Notes under the pieces: model-generated
Told to the model about the DNA's origin: nothing
Database searches by the model: none
What the model saw: only the letters and a program-made list of their open reading frames with translations
Part shown: positions 26,311 through 34,304 of the stretch, piece after piece
Numbering within the stretch: position 1 is the first letter of the stretch
How the letters are laid out: each line of letters begins with the position of its first letter
Translations under genes and position numbers: made by a program
From: Thermococcus sp. JdFR-02
GTDB taxonomy: Archaea > Methanobacteriota_B > Thermococci > Thermococcales > Thermococcaceae
DNA length: 64,000 nt
Assembly: GCA_002009975.1 (NCBI GenBank)
Contig: MTLP01000012.1
Coordinates: 161,698 to 225,697 of the forward strand
Reading direction: 5' to 3'

Positions 26311-27486
26311 TTATTCCTTCTTTTTTGCGACTTTCTCAGCATAGAGGAATAGCATGCTTAGTAGAACAAACAAGATTAGACTTACAAAATATGGAAGAGT
26401 TGGCTTTATACTTGCCAAAAATCCAGCAGCAAAAGGTGTGAATAAGTTTATTATTTTTCTGTAGCTTGCTAATGCTGAATGGAACTCGCTCACTTTTTCA
26501 TCTGGAATTAGAGAGAAAACCCAAGAGCGATAGAAGGGGAAGGATAAGCTATCACCAAAGCGCCCTATGAAATAGGCAACTAAAACAAAGGCAAAAGGTA
26601 ATGAAAGGCTCATAATTAGGGCATAAAAAGATATCAGAAACATTCCAACGCTTATTGTCTTAAATCCTCTTTCTTTGGGAATTCTTTCACTGACATATGT
26701 TGCTAAAATCGTTGCTAGCGAAATTACACCTTCAACGAGCATGACTTCAAAGAGCGTTTTATTCAGCTTAAAGATTACATAATTTAAAAGCACAATCTCT
26801 GGAGCTAAAGCCCAGGCTAACGAAAATAGTGCCTCGATTAGAAGGAGAAGCTTGAATTCATCATTGATTTTAAAGTTAAACTCTTGTGAACTTATTCTTT
26901 CTTCCTTTCCCACTTTTGGCAAGAACTTCCATAAATAAGCAATTGTAAAGAGAGAGAAAAGCCCAAAGGCGATGAAGGCTTTTCTATAATGTTCTAAACT
27001 CGTCCAGACATAGCCAAAGAGATAGCCCAAAATTAGAAAGCCGATTAATTGACTGATTTCAGGTAAGCGAAGATGCCAAGCAAAAAGTTCCTCTCTCTTT
27101 TCTTTGGGATAGATTATTTGTTCATAGGCTTGGTAAAGGGGATAGAACATTGTTGAGATTTTCTCTAAGGTATATCCCAAGAAAAGCATTAAAGGAGCAA
27201 TTGCACCTTTTGCGAAGCCGTAGAGAATGTAGGCAATTCCATCAATTGCATCTATCAAAATCAACCCTGTTTTGAGGGGATATTCATTGAAAAAGCGCCC
27301 TATTGAATATGTCAGCGGAATTGAAATGAGATTAACAGCTGTAAAGAACGCCCCAACTTCTAAGACCGAATAACCTGAGTACATCATGTAAAGCGGGAGA
27401 AGATACCACACTATAAGCTGGGGGGCGATGATTGTATGATAGAGAATGTAGGCTTTTGCATCTCTGGGAACTTCGTTCCATTGCAT
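26311..27486 (-). CDS. Major facilitator superfamily transporter
   Basis: About 391 residues with roughly 12 membrane helices in two halves separated by a central charged loop (KVGKEERISSQEFNFK). The loop after helix 2 (IGRFFNEYPLKTGLI) corresponds to MFS motif A, in weak form, and YFIGRFGDSLSFP occurs in the second half. The substrate is unknown. AGGTGTGAT precedes the ATG. The start lies beside one arm of a 12-bp inverted repeat that spans the region between this gene and the divergent ABC exporter. Confidence 0.82.
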   Translation of the reverse strand: MQWNEVPRDAKAYILYHTIIAPQLIVWYLLPLYMMYSGYSVLEVGAFFTAVNLISIPLTYSIGRFFNEYPLKTGLILIDAIDGIAYILYGFAKGAIAPLMLFLGYTLEKISTMFYPLYQAYEQIIYPKEKREELFAWHLRLPEISQLIGFLILGYLFGYVWTSLEHYRKAFIAFGLFSLFTIAYLWKFLPKVGKEERISSQEFNFKINDEFKLLLLIEALFSLAWALAPEIVLLNYVIFKLNKTLFEVMLVEGVISLATILATYVSERIPKERGFKTISVGMFLISFYALIMSLSLPFAFVLVAYFIGRFGDSLSFPFYRSWVFSLIPDEKVSEFHSALASYRKIINLFTPFAAGFLASIKPTLPYFVSLILFVLLSMLFLYAEKVAKKKE

Positions 27487-27496
27487 TGAAATCACA

Positions 27497-27771
27497 CCTT
27501 TCATGTTTGTTTAGAGTTTGATAAGCCTTAAAGTTTTAGATATTCTGCTGTATGGGATGTTTGAATTATTTAAAAGAATAACCATAAAGTCAAGGGGGCA
27601 GTACTTGTAAAAGGGGATTACATTCATTTTGTCAATATATGTTTGCTGAAAATGACATTGATCAGTTTCATGCGGCGTTATTGCTAGTCTCACTTTCTTC
27701 GAAGTTAATTTATCATATTCCCAATAAAAAAGTATGTTTGTTACGACAAAAAGTTTAATAAACATGAAAGG
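27497..27771. repeat. 12-bp inverted repeat enclosing a 251-bp AT-rich segment
   Basis: CCTTTCATGTTT at 27497-27508 is matched exactly by AAACATGAAAGG at 27760-27771. The enclosed DNA holds no convincing gene, and only short frames interrupted by stops. No flanking direct repeat is visible. It sits between two divergent transport genes, so it could be a remnant of a small mobile element or an invertible promoter segment. Confidence 0.55.
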
Positions 27772-27861
27772 CAATTGTTCTCAGCTACGGTACTTACAAT
27801 TGTTAAGAACCTTTCCAAGCCGACCCAAGATGTACAATGTTCTCATTAGGGAGGTGTAGGG
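27509..27861. other. Intergenic region without a supported gene
   Basis: This region between divergent MFS and ABC genes contains AT-rich promoter-like DNA for both (CTTTTAAATAA for the minus strand, AGTTTAATAAAC near 27752). The stretch from 27780 to 27850 is less AT-rich and may be the leader of the ABC operon. Short open frames exist on both strands, but none has a ribosome site or a recognisable family. Confidence 0.5.
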
Positions 27862-28818
27862 ATGACAACAGTTGAATTAAAAGATGTCGTAAAAACGTTT
27901 TCAAGTCCTAAAGGGAAGATTATTGCCGTCAACAATCTAAGTTTTCAAGCAAAAGAAGGCGAAGTTCTTGGTATTCTTGGTCCCAATGGGGCTGGAAAAA
28001 CAACAACTTTAAGGATGATTGCCACAATTTACAAGCCTGACAGAGGCACTATAAGGGTTGAGGGGATAGATGTTTTAGAGAATCCATTAGACGTTAGAAA
28101 ACGGATAGCGTATATGCCTCAGGAGCCGGATCTAATTCCATTTTTATCTGTTGAAGAGCATATAACCTATTATCTCCGTTTTAGAGGGTTTAGTAAAAAA
28201 GAAGCCGAAAAGCGTTGCGAAGAAGCCCTAAGATCATTCAATCTAGAGAAGCACAGAAGTAAAAAGCCTTTTCAACTTAGCACTGGGCTGAAAAGACGAG
28301 TACAATTGGCATCTATTCTATCTGCGGAAGTGCCTGTGATTTTTCTTGACGAACCAACGACAGGATTGGATCCGATGAGTAAGAGAAACACGTGGGAGCT
28401 AATCAAAGACAAAATTGAAGATAGCGGAGCAACTATTCTTCTTACAAGCCACGATCTTTATGAGGTAGAGTATCTTGCGGATCGAGTGATCATCATAAAT
28501 AACGGTCGGCTGATAGCTGAGGGCACGCCGAGAGATTTGAGAAAAAGATTTGGCAAGAGCGTTAAAGTTGTTTTTGAAGATCCGTTGATTTTTGATGCTT
28601 TGAGAGAGGAACTTATGGACGTTGATGGAATCAAGGGCATTTTTCAAGTAAGCGAAAATGCAGTTGAGATAAAGCTGGACTCCCTAGATCGCTCCATTAA
28701 CAACCTTGTTCGGATTCTCGCATCTAAGGAGCTAAAAATCAAGGACATCCTTACAACTGCTGCAAACTTCGAGGATGTGTACCTTGAAATAATAGGAAAT
28801 TCTGGAGGTGACATATGA
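27862..28818 (+). CDS. ABC-2 type transporter ATP-binding protein
   Basis: A 318-residue nucleotide-binding subunit. Walker A is GPNGAGKTT (residues 40-48), the Q-loop is in AYMPQEPD, Walker B is VIFLDEPTTGLD (about 159-170) and the H-loop is LTSHDL. The signature reads LSTGLKRR (139-146) instead of LSGGxxQR, as in a few DrrA-like exporters. A C-terminal extension of about 90 residues follows the domain. It works with the permease encoded four bases into its end. It likely exports lipids, drugs or antibiotics, substrate unknown. GGAGGTG precedes the ATG. Confidence 0.92.
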   Translation: MTTVELKDVVKTFSSPKGKIIAVNNLSFQAKEGEVLGILGPNGAGKTTTLRMIATIYKPDRGTIRVEGIDVLENPLDVRKRIAYMPQEPDLIPFLSVEEHITYYLRFRGFSKKEAEKRCEEALRSFNLEKHRSKKPFQLSTGLKRRVQLASILSAEVPVIFLDEPTTGLDPMSKRNTWELIKDKIEDSGATILLTSHDLYEVEYLADRVIIINNGRLIAEGTPRDLRKRFGKSVKVVFEDPLIFDALREELMDVDGIKGIFQVSENAVEIKLDSLDRSINNLVRILASKELKIKDILTTAANFEDVYLEIIGNSGGDI

Positions 28819-29609
28819 TGGACTTTAAATCAATGCTATCTTCGCTTAGGGTCGCCATTTCAAGGGAAGTAAAAATTGGCATGGATTTGGAATTTTTCTT
28901 AGGAACACTGTTTGAGCCTCTAATATATGTCATGCTGTTTGGCCCTTTGATGGAAAAGCTCATTGGAAACGTGAATTTTGGAGGAAAGGAGATCTCTTAC
29001 CTTGCTTTCATGTTTCCAGGAGTGCTTACGATAATAGGCATTAACCAGGGATTTCGGGGTGCTGCAACATTCATTCAGGATAAGTTCAGAGGTGGTTTGG
29101 AGACACTTTTTACGCTTCCTGTTCATCGCTCAGCTCTCTTTTTAGCCAAGATTTTGGGTTCATGTTTGAGAGCCTTAATAGCAATGTCGATAATTACACT
29201 CTTAGCGACTTTAATGGCGAAAGGGCTTTCTTTAACATTATTAGGAACTCTGAAAAGCTTTTTGGTCAATATGAGCCTTGTTGTAACCTTAGCAAGCTTC
29301 ATGATATATCTCCTTTCCAAGAGCCAAAATCCAAATCTCCCTCTTGCAATTTCCGGCATATTATTGCTACCCATGATGTTCCTTTCTACGGTGTTCTATC
29401 CTGAAAGCGTCTTCAGCGGTAGCAGATTGCTCTCACTAATAGTCGCAGTTAATCCCATGACCCATGCCGCAAGGTTAGTTAGACCTTTTGTCTACTCAAC
29501 TCCGCTATCAGTTTCAACGTTGCTGATATCCACAGCGTATCTTTCAGCTCTTGCGTTTGTAAGTTTGCTATTAGGTGCCAAGGAATTTGCACGGGCACTA
29601 GAGAGGTAA
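28815..29609 (+). CDS. ABC-2 type transporter permease
   Basis: A 264-residue membrane subunit with six predicted helices (FEPLIYVMLFGPLMEKLIG, SYLAFMFPGVLTIIGI, ALIAMSIITLLATLMA, MSLVVTLASFMIYLL, LAISGILLLPMMFLSTVFYP, LISTAYLSALAFVSLLLG). The segment PLAISGILLLPMMFLSTVFYP followed by a downstream NPMTHAARLVRP matches the ABC-2 signature. GGAGGTGA overlaps the end of the ATPase gene (ATGATG starts). The two genes form a simple exporter followed by a T-rich terminator. Confidence 0.9.
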   Translation: MMDFKSMLSSLRVAISREVKIGMDLEFFLGTLFEPLIYVMLFGPLMEKLIGNVNFGGKEISYLAFMFPGVLTIIGINQGFRGAATFIQDKFRGGLETLFTLPVHRSALFLAKILGSCLRALIAMSIITLLATLMAKGLSLTLLGTLKSFLVNMSLVVTLASFMIYLLSKSQNPNLPLAISGILLLPMMFLSTVFYPESVFSGSRLLSLIVAVNPMTHAARLVRPFVYSTPLSVSTLLISTAYLSALAFVSLLLGAKEFARALER

Positions 29610-29613
29610 TCTT

Positions 29614-29634
29614 CCCTCTTTTTATTTTTTTGTT
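29614..29634 (+). terminator. T-rich terminator after the ABC-2 operon
   Basis: Shortly after the permease stop the plus strand carries three close T-runs (CTCTTTTTATTTTTTTG). This is a typical Thermococcales intrinsic terminator. Confidence 0.55.
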
Positions 29635-29684
29635 TGCTATAAGGGTTGAACTTTATGGATGAACCTTTGAAAAATTAAAAAGCC

Positions 29685-29798
29685 TCAAATAGTCCTGTTT
29701 CTAAAATCTATCGCATCTTTAGCACTCCACTCCTTTACTATTCTCGGATCATCTTTGCTCACTTTCTTCCAAAATTTCAAACTCTCGAAATCAAACAT
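29685..29798 (-). CDS. Putative 37-residue protein
   Basis: A short open frame beginning MFDFESLKFWKK and ending DFRNRTI, rich in Lys, Asp and aromatic residues. GGTGAGAACA before the ATG gives it a normal ribosome site, which is the main reason to list it. There is no membrane segment. It could be a genuine small protein or the 5' remnant of a lost gene; it stands alone on its strand between two plus-strand operons. Confidence 0.35.
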   Translation of the reverse strand: MFDFESLKFWKKVSKDDPRIVKEWSAKDAIDFRNRTI

Positions 29799-29844
29799 TG
29801 TTCTCACCAAGTACAATTAGTGTGCTCAAAGTAGAACTTATTAG

Positions 29845-29860
29845 TGTTCACAGATGAACA
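29845..29860. promoter_or_regulatory. Inverted repeat upstream of ArsR-like regulator
   Basis: TGTTCA, four bases, TGAACA is a perfect 6-bp inverted repeat placed directly before the CTTATAAG box (about 29865-29872), where it would cover the BRE. Autoregulation by the downstream winged-helix protein is inferred from position. A weaker GTTAT/ATAAC pair overlaps its start. Confidence 0.45.
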
Positions 29861-29906
29861 AAAAACTTATAAGTAATCATTTAATTACATGTTATTAAGT
29901 GATAAC

Positions 29907-30200
29907 ATGGATATTGAAAAACTTGCTAAAATGCTCGATGGGCTTGGGCATCCGCTCAGACTTAAGATAGTTGGACTGCTTGCAAGAGAAAATAGGGCAA
30001 TGTACCTAAATGAGATAGCAAACGGTCTTGGAATAAACAGGGCATTAGCTAAAGTTCACCTCAAAAAGCTCGAAGCGGCAGGAATTGTCAAGAGTAAGGT
30101 TGTGCTTGATGAGGAGAGGGGAAAAGCTCTGAGGTTTTACGAACTTGTACCTTTTGACCTTCACCTTTCACCTGAGATCTTAGAGGAGGTGGTGGAATGA
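29907..30200 (+). CDS. ArsR-like winged-helix transcriptional regulator
   Basis: About 97 residues, a single winged-helix domain: LDGLGHPLRLKIVGLLARE (helix 1-2), LNEIANGLGINRALAKVHLKKLE (recognition helix), and a wing with KVVLDEERGKALRFYEL. No cysteine metal site is present, so it is not a metal sensor of the classical type. The next gene, a membrane protein with a coiled coil, overlaps its stop by four bases. I chose the internal ATG preceded by GTGAT. Confidence 0.82.
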   Translation: MDIEKLAKMLDGLGHPLRLKIVGLLARENRAMYLNEIANGLGINRALAKVHLKKLEAAGIVKSKVVLDEERGKALRFYELVPFDLHLSPEILEEVVE

Positions 30201-30487
30201 GAACCCGAGACGTTGTGATTTTAGCAAGTTGGATAACTGCAATAGTTATTTCAACTGTCATAATCTTGAAAGGCGGGGCGACATACGCAAACATAGGAAT
30301 AGCCCTGTTTCTGTTCTTCATGGCAAGTGGCATATCTTTTGCTGTAGGTTATTCACTGCACGATACCGAGGAGTTAAAGCTGTCTAAAGAGATTTCATCA
30401 CTAACCTCAAAACTTGAGGAAATTGAGAAAAAGATTAACAGCATAGAGGAGAAGGTTGAAAAGGTGGAGAAGTTTTTGGAGGAGTAA
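30197..30487 (+). CDS. Small membrane protein with C-terminal coiled coil
   Basis: A 96-residue protein with two membrane helices (VVILASWITAIVISTVIIL, IGIALFLFFMASGISFAVGY) and then about 40 residues of heptad-like charged sequence (KEISSLTSKLEEIEKKINS, then EKVEKVEKFLEE) that should form a coiled coil in the cytoplasm. GGAGGTGGTGG precedes the ATG within the end of the ArsR-like gene. The pair resembles other archaeal regulator/membrane-partner units. The function is unknown. Confidence 0.75.
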   Translation: MRTRDVVILASWITAIVISTVIILKGGATYANIGIALFLFFMASGISFAVGYSLHDTEELKLSKEISSLTSKLEEIEKKINSIEEKVEKVEKFLEE

Positions 30488-30631
30488 TTCTTGGCGAATT
30501 TTTGCTTATTTTCAATTTATTGATCTGGTTTCCAATTACTCGAAGCCTTATTTCTCAGAACAGGGGATTAGAATTCATTTCCTCTTGCTAACAAAGTATT
30601 TAAGGCTTTGACAATGCCCTGAGGTTTTTAT

Positions 30632-30879
30632 ATGAAAAATGAATTTGAAGTTAAAAATCAGCTCCTCGATTTAGACTTGGGAACTTTACAATACTTCTGA
30701 TTGATGAGGGAAGTTGCATAAATGTCGTTATCTATGGGAAGAGACTCAACAGAAAAATTGTGAAAGTTGCGGAGTACCTTGCGGGAAAATTTGGAAAGAA
30801 ATTATTCCTTCAGGTTTGGATGAAAGATTGGAGAATTTTAGAGGAAGAGAGATTCGAGGAAATAAGCAAGGTCAGATAG
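30632..30879 (+). pseudogene. Small gene of about 82 codons with one frameshift
   Basis: An ATG with GAGGT upstream opens a frame (KNEFEVKNQLLDLDLG) that stops after 22 codons. The next frame over continues without interruption as NFTILLIDEGSCINVVIYGK, then AEYLAGKFGKKLFLQVWMK and ends EEISKVR. One added A near 30687 joins them into a protein of about 82 residues with an alpha/beta pattern. I do not recognise the family. Since the reconstructed reading is continuous at both sides, a recent indel or a sequencing error is likely. Confidence 0.45.
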
Positions 30880-30993
30880 ATGAAAAAAAGACTTTCATTT
30901 GAGGCATTTTTTGGAACTGGAAAATCTGAAATTTTGAAGGATTCATCTGGACTTTTCTTCAAATTTTCTTTTAGGTATTTTTATTTTGAAAAA

Positions 30994-31815
30994 TCAAAGC
31001 TCTTTTCTAAACACCAAAACATCAGGCTCCTTAAAGTCTGTCCAGTTCTTAAAACCGAGCTCTTTTAGGGACTCAATTAAATTCCGCTTATCTTCAGGGA
31101 GCATTATATCGATACTGTCGTAGCTTATTTTTTCAGCTTCAAAGCTCATTGCAGGTAAGAGAAGTTTTATACCTTTAGTCGAGAGTTTGAAAGGTGTGAA
31201 TGTAGGTTCATTTTCATGTATTAAAGCATAAAAGAATTTATAGCCTTTGTATTCCCTAATCACTGTCTTTTTGTTTAGCCACTTAACACTTTCCTCACAT
31301 TTATGCAGAAACTTCCAACCATAGGGGATGTAACCTTTATAGTCAAGCTCATTTAAAGAGATGATTTCTGAAATTTTTGGCTCTTTTCCCGCTACAAGCG
31401 GTCTTTGAATGTAGTAAAATCGCTCAACGACCTTAAATCCATCTTTCTTTGCCATTGCTATGCTTTCTTTGTTCAGGAAATACGTTGAGAATTCTAAGGC
31501 ATTTATGAGACCCTTCTCTGCTAGCTCTTTCCCTCTGCAAAGCATAAAGTTATGTAAAACCCTCCCAAAGCCGCGTTTTTGATAAGTAGGATGAATTCTA
31601 AGCCCTTCAAGCCAGCCGACTTTGTTGGGCAAGAGTGTAAGCTTTGCTGTCCCGATAACTTTTCCTTCCAGCTCAAGAACATAGAAGTTTCCGTCCTTCA
31701 GCCAGCTTTCAAAAACTCGAGCAAGATAATCCTCACCTTCCCAGGTTAACTTTGCAATTTCCTCGATGAAGGGTTTATCCTTGAGACGGGCTAATCTAAT
31801 TAATGGTTTGGTCAT
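30994..31815 (-). CDS. GNAT acetyltransferase with extra C-terminal domain
   Basis: A 273-residue protein. Residues 1-140 are a GNAT domain: IRLARLKDKPFIEEIAKL, EGKVIGTAKLTL, the acetyl-CoA loop HPTYQKRGFGRVLH (about residue 77), and NKESIAMAKKDGFKVVERFYY. Residues 150-273 form a second domain seen in some archaeal GNAT proteins, with the end SLKELGFKNWTDFKEPDVLVFRK resembling a degenerate second GNAT half. GGTGATTTC precedes the ATG. The same two-part architecture occurs in the gene at 32498. The acceptor is unknown. Confidence 0.85.
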   Translation of the reverse strand: MTKPLIRLARLKDKPFIEEIAKLTWEGEDYLARVFESWLKDGNFYVLELEGKVIGTAKLTLLPNKVGWLEGLRIHPTYQKRGFGRVLHNFMLCRGKELAEKGLINALEFSTYFLNKESIAMAKKDGFKVVERFYYIQRPLVAGKEPKISEIISLNELDYKGYIPYGWKFLHKCEESVKWLNKKTVIREYKGYKFFYALIHENEPTFTPFKLSTKGIKLLLPAMSFEAEKISYDSIDIMLPEDKRNLIESLKELGFKNWTDFKEPDVLVFRKEL

Positions 31816-31870
31816 GAAATCACCTTTTAAATTCTATTTATGGATAATTTCTTAGTGAAGCTTTATAAAT

Positions 31871-32032
31871 TTAGAGTTTGGAAGCACCTTTAAACAAACC
31901 TATAATAGAAAATATTAACCCCCCAAAGCCACATATATACTTTAAGACATCCCCAATAGCTATACCAAACAAAATAACTGCAATCCCAAAGAGAAGATAC
32001 TTAATGCCTTCAATCTCATCTTTAATTTCCAC
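31871..32032 (-). CDS. Small membrane protein, 53 residues
   Basis: A GTG-started frame preceded by a strong GGAGGTGAT. The protein has a short charged head (EIKDEIEGIK) and two hydrophobic segments (YLLFGIAVILFGIAIG, YICGFGGLIFSIIGLF), ending GASKL. Its start overlaps the end of a truncated prenyltransferase-like gene by 11 bases, so it was probably the second gene of that transcript. No known family is apparent. Confidence 0.55.
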   Translation of the reverse strand: MEIKDEIEGIKYLLFGIAVILFGIAIGDVLKYICGFGGLIFSIIGLFKGASKL

Positions 32033-32254
32033 ATCTATCACCTCCAATGAGTTCTAATATTCTAATTGCCCAATAAGTGTAAATGACTGAAACATCAGGA
32101 GTATTTGGGGAGAGACATATTCCCCCATAGGTATCTCTAGAATTGCATATCCAAGTTATTAAACCTTTGATATCTTTTGGTTTTGCTTTCATTACATTTA
32201 GTGTAACTACTGACAAGTATGTTGAATAAAAACACCCAGCAGTTTCAGTCTCAT
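32022..32254 (-). pseudogene. Remnant of a secreted prenyltransferase/cyclase-repeat protein
   Basis: A TTTAAATAT promoter box and GGAGGTG precede an ATG that reads RLKLLGVF, the start of a signal peptide, and stops soon after. One frame over, the DNA encodes YSTYLSVVTLNVMKAKPK, then GLITWICNSRDTYGGICLSP and DVSVIYTYWAIRILELIGG. That is the helix-YGGI-helix pattern of prenyltransferase/squalene-cyclase alpha-alpha repeats. Only one to two repeats remain of a protein that is normally several hundred residues long, so the middle has probably been deleted and the junction is out of frame. Confidence 0.5.
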
Positions 32255-32497
32255 CTTTGCACCTCCTTCAAGTTTTCATAAACAATATACGTGGTCTCTA
32301 ATATTTAAATTTTTTGATCTAAAATAGTAAGTTTATTCAGAAAAAAATAGTAAATCTTAAAGAGCTTTGTTTTTGAAATAGGGGAAATTTAAAGCAGGAA
32401 AACTCTGAAAAGTAAGCAAATTTTTGATATTCTCACAAATTTAAAAAGATTTACTAAAATAAGTTCTAAGGAACAAGAACTAAAAAGTGATGTTTGA

Positions 32498-33418
32498 CTA
32501 TTCGCCTTCCTTTCCCATCGAAATCACAAATTTTTCGTTTATTTTAAATGAAACAACAACTGTTCTGAATGAGAGATAATCAAGGAGGATATCAAAATAT
32601 TCAGTTTTTCGAAAGCCTACCTTTACCCTTTCGTTTTGGTTCCTGGAGAGCTTTAAAATTTGTTTCTCAATGAAAATCTCCAGACCATTTGGGCTTAAAG
32701 GCTCTATCTTTAAGCTTACGCCCTCTCCGTAATTGAAGATTCCAAGCTCAAATGGATTCTCATAGGCAACTAAATCAAAGGCCTTTTTCTCTTCCATAAC
32801 AGAGATTCCCGCAATTCTTGGCATTGTCCCTTCTTGCCCCGGCTGGCCTCTAAAATAAACTTTCAAGCGCGCATTGCCCATAATATCAGCAAAGGAAATC
32901 TCATAGAATTTCTCACCGTGAAAATTAACCTTCTTTCTGGAAACTTTGAACTCAAAGAGAGGATGAGCCTTGAGGAAGTCTTTGACAAAACTGTCTTTTC
33001 CAAACCTAAAAAGCCAGAGTTGCTTCCTTTTAGAGAGTATCGCTGGATAAAAGTTAAACTTTTTATAAAGGTTTAGGGCGGGAATATTACCGTATTCTGT
33101 CATTAAAAATTGAATATTGTGTCCTTTGCTTTCAGATATTTTGATGCACTCCTCTATGAGCTTTGTTCCAATTCCCTTTCTGTGGTATTCGGGATGCACT
33201 ATTAAATTAACAATTTCCGCATAAGGCGGAAAGGCTACATCAAGAGTTACCTTTCCAACGACTCTATCACCAAACAACGCTATTAGGACTTTTGAGTAGT
33301 TCCTCAAGCCCTTCCAAATATTGATAAGTTTTGGGCTGAATTTCCAGCCTAATGCATTATAAAGTTCCTCAACACCTTCTGCAAACTCCTCTTCAAACTC
33401 AAGGACCTGAGCTCTCAT
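32498..33418 (-). CDS. GNAT acetyltransferase with extra C-terminal domain
   Basis: A 306-residue protein. The N-terminal GNAT domain has DRVVGKVTLDVAFPP, IVNLIVHPEYHRKGIGTKLI (acetyl-CoA loop about residue 83) in two parts, and NIPALNLYKKFNFYP. The remaining 160 residues are beta-rich (ARLKVYFRGQPGQEGTMP, GISVMEEKKAFDLV) and may bind the acceptor. The layout parallels the GNAT gene at 30994, though the C-terminal domains differ in detail. Only a weak GGTAGTGA lies before the ATG. Confidence 0.83.
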   Translation of the reverse strand: MRAQVLEFEEEFAEGVEELYNALGWKFSPKLINIWKGLRNYSKVLIALFGDRVVGKVTLDVAFPPYAEIVNLIVHPEYHRKGIGTKLIEECIKISESKGHNIQFLMTEYGNIPALNLYKKFNFYPAILSKRKQLWLFRFGKDSFVKDFLKAHPLFEFKVSRKKVNFHGEKFYEISFADIMGNARLKVYFRGQPGQEGTMPRIAGISVMEEKKAFDLVAYENPFELGIFNYGEGVSLKIEPLSPNGLEIFIEKQILKLSRNQNERVKVGFRKTEYFDILLDYLSFRTVVVSFKINEKFVISMGKEGE

Positions 33419-33488
33419 TTGTCACTACCTCAATTTTTAGTCCTTAAAGAGGTATTACTAGTTGAGTATATTACACATTTAGTAATAT

Positions 33489-34238
33489 TCAAACTTTTTG
33501 GGCGACAACTATTATCCTTGGGGCGTTTAGTGAAAGCTCTCTCCCATCCCAGTTTCCAAAGACTTTGTAAATTTCAAAGCCTGCTCTTTTGAGGAGTTCT
33601 TTTAGTTCCGTGAATGTATAGACTCTAATTGGATAGGAAACTTCTCTTCTCCTGCCGTTTCTTATGGTTATCCTCCTTACATTCATTCTACCTGTAAAGA
33701 CGTCAAAGCTCGGCATGTCAATCATCAAATCTTCACCCTTCTCAAGCACGGAGCATGGAGAAAGGTGCTTAACTACAAAATCTCTGTTTGGAACATCAAG
33801 GCAAAAGAACCCATTTGGCTTTAAGGCTTTGTAAACGTTTTGTAGTACCGTAAAGTTCTCCTCGTCACTGAAATATCCAAATGATGTGTAGAGAAGTAAA
33901 ACTATGTCAAATTCTTCTTTGAAGTTTGTTTCTCTCATATCTCCTTTCATGAACTTAACGCTCACTCCTTGCTCTTCTGCTTTCTTTCTTGCAATCTCTA
34001 AGAAACCCTCCATTATGTCAACGCCAACTACTTCATGCCCTAACCCTGCCAACTTTATCGCATGCCTCCCAAATCCACAGGTCAAATCGAGGATTCTATT
34101 TGGCTCTTTTAAGTTGAGGACTTTTATCAAGAACTCAACTTCTCTCTGTGTTCTCTCTTCAGTCAGCTTTTCCGAGTAGAAGTGCATGTAGTTATCAACG
34201 TTGAAGACTTTTTCGATGTTAAAGTCTGACAGCTTCAC
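33489..34238 (-). CDS. Class I SAM-dependent methyltransferase
   Basis: About 249 residues. Motif I is ILDLTCGFGRHAIKLAGLG, motif II VVGVDIMEGFLEIARKK, motif III GDMRETNF, motif IV IVLLLYTSFGYF and post-IV ALKPNGFFCLDV. The C-terminal half (VFTGRMNVRRITIRNGRR) is shared with the methyltransferase at 11168 in outline. The frame is open up to 34292, but the AT-rich box shared with the divergent gene (ACTTAAAATA near 34265) would put transcription start near 34240, so I used the GTG there; the exact start is uncertain. Confidence 0.8.
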   Translation of the reverse strand: MKLSDFNIEKVFNVDNYMHFYSEKLTEERTQREVEFLIKVLNLKEPNRILDLTCGFGRHAIKLAGLGHEVVGVDIMEGFLEIARKKAEEQGVSVKFMKGDMRETNFKEEFDIVLLLYTSFGYFSDEENFTVLQNVYKALKPNGFFCLDVPNRDFVVKHLSPCSVLEKGEDLMIDMPSFDVFTGRMNVRRITIRNGRRREVSYPIRVYTFTELKELLKRAGFEIYKVFGNWDGRELSLNAPRIIVVAQKV

Positions 34239-34304
34239 ACCTTTTGTTACTTTGATGAAAACTATTTTAAGTATTTTTGGTCGTAGTACCATCTAGTGAT
34301 GCCT

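Noticed and set aside
27511..27774. Minus-strand 87-codon open frame between the MFS and ABC genes
   Set aside because: It has no ribosome site, an odd composition with scattered Cys and His, and lies inside the inverted-repeat segment.
30880..31068. Plus-strand 62-codon frame after the frameshifted small gene
   Set aside because: There is no ribosome site, the Phe-rich sequence reflects AT-rich DNA, and it overlaps the well-supported GNAT gene.
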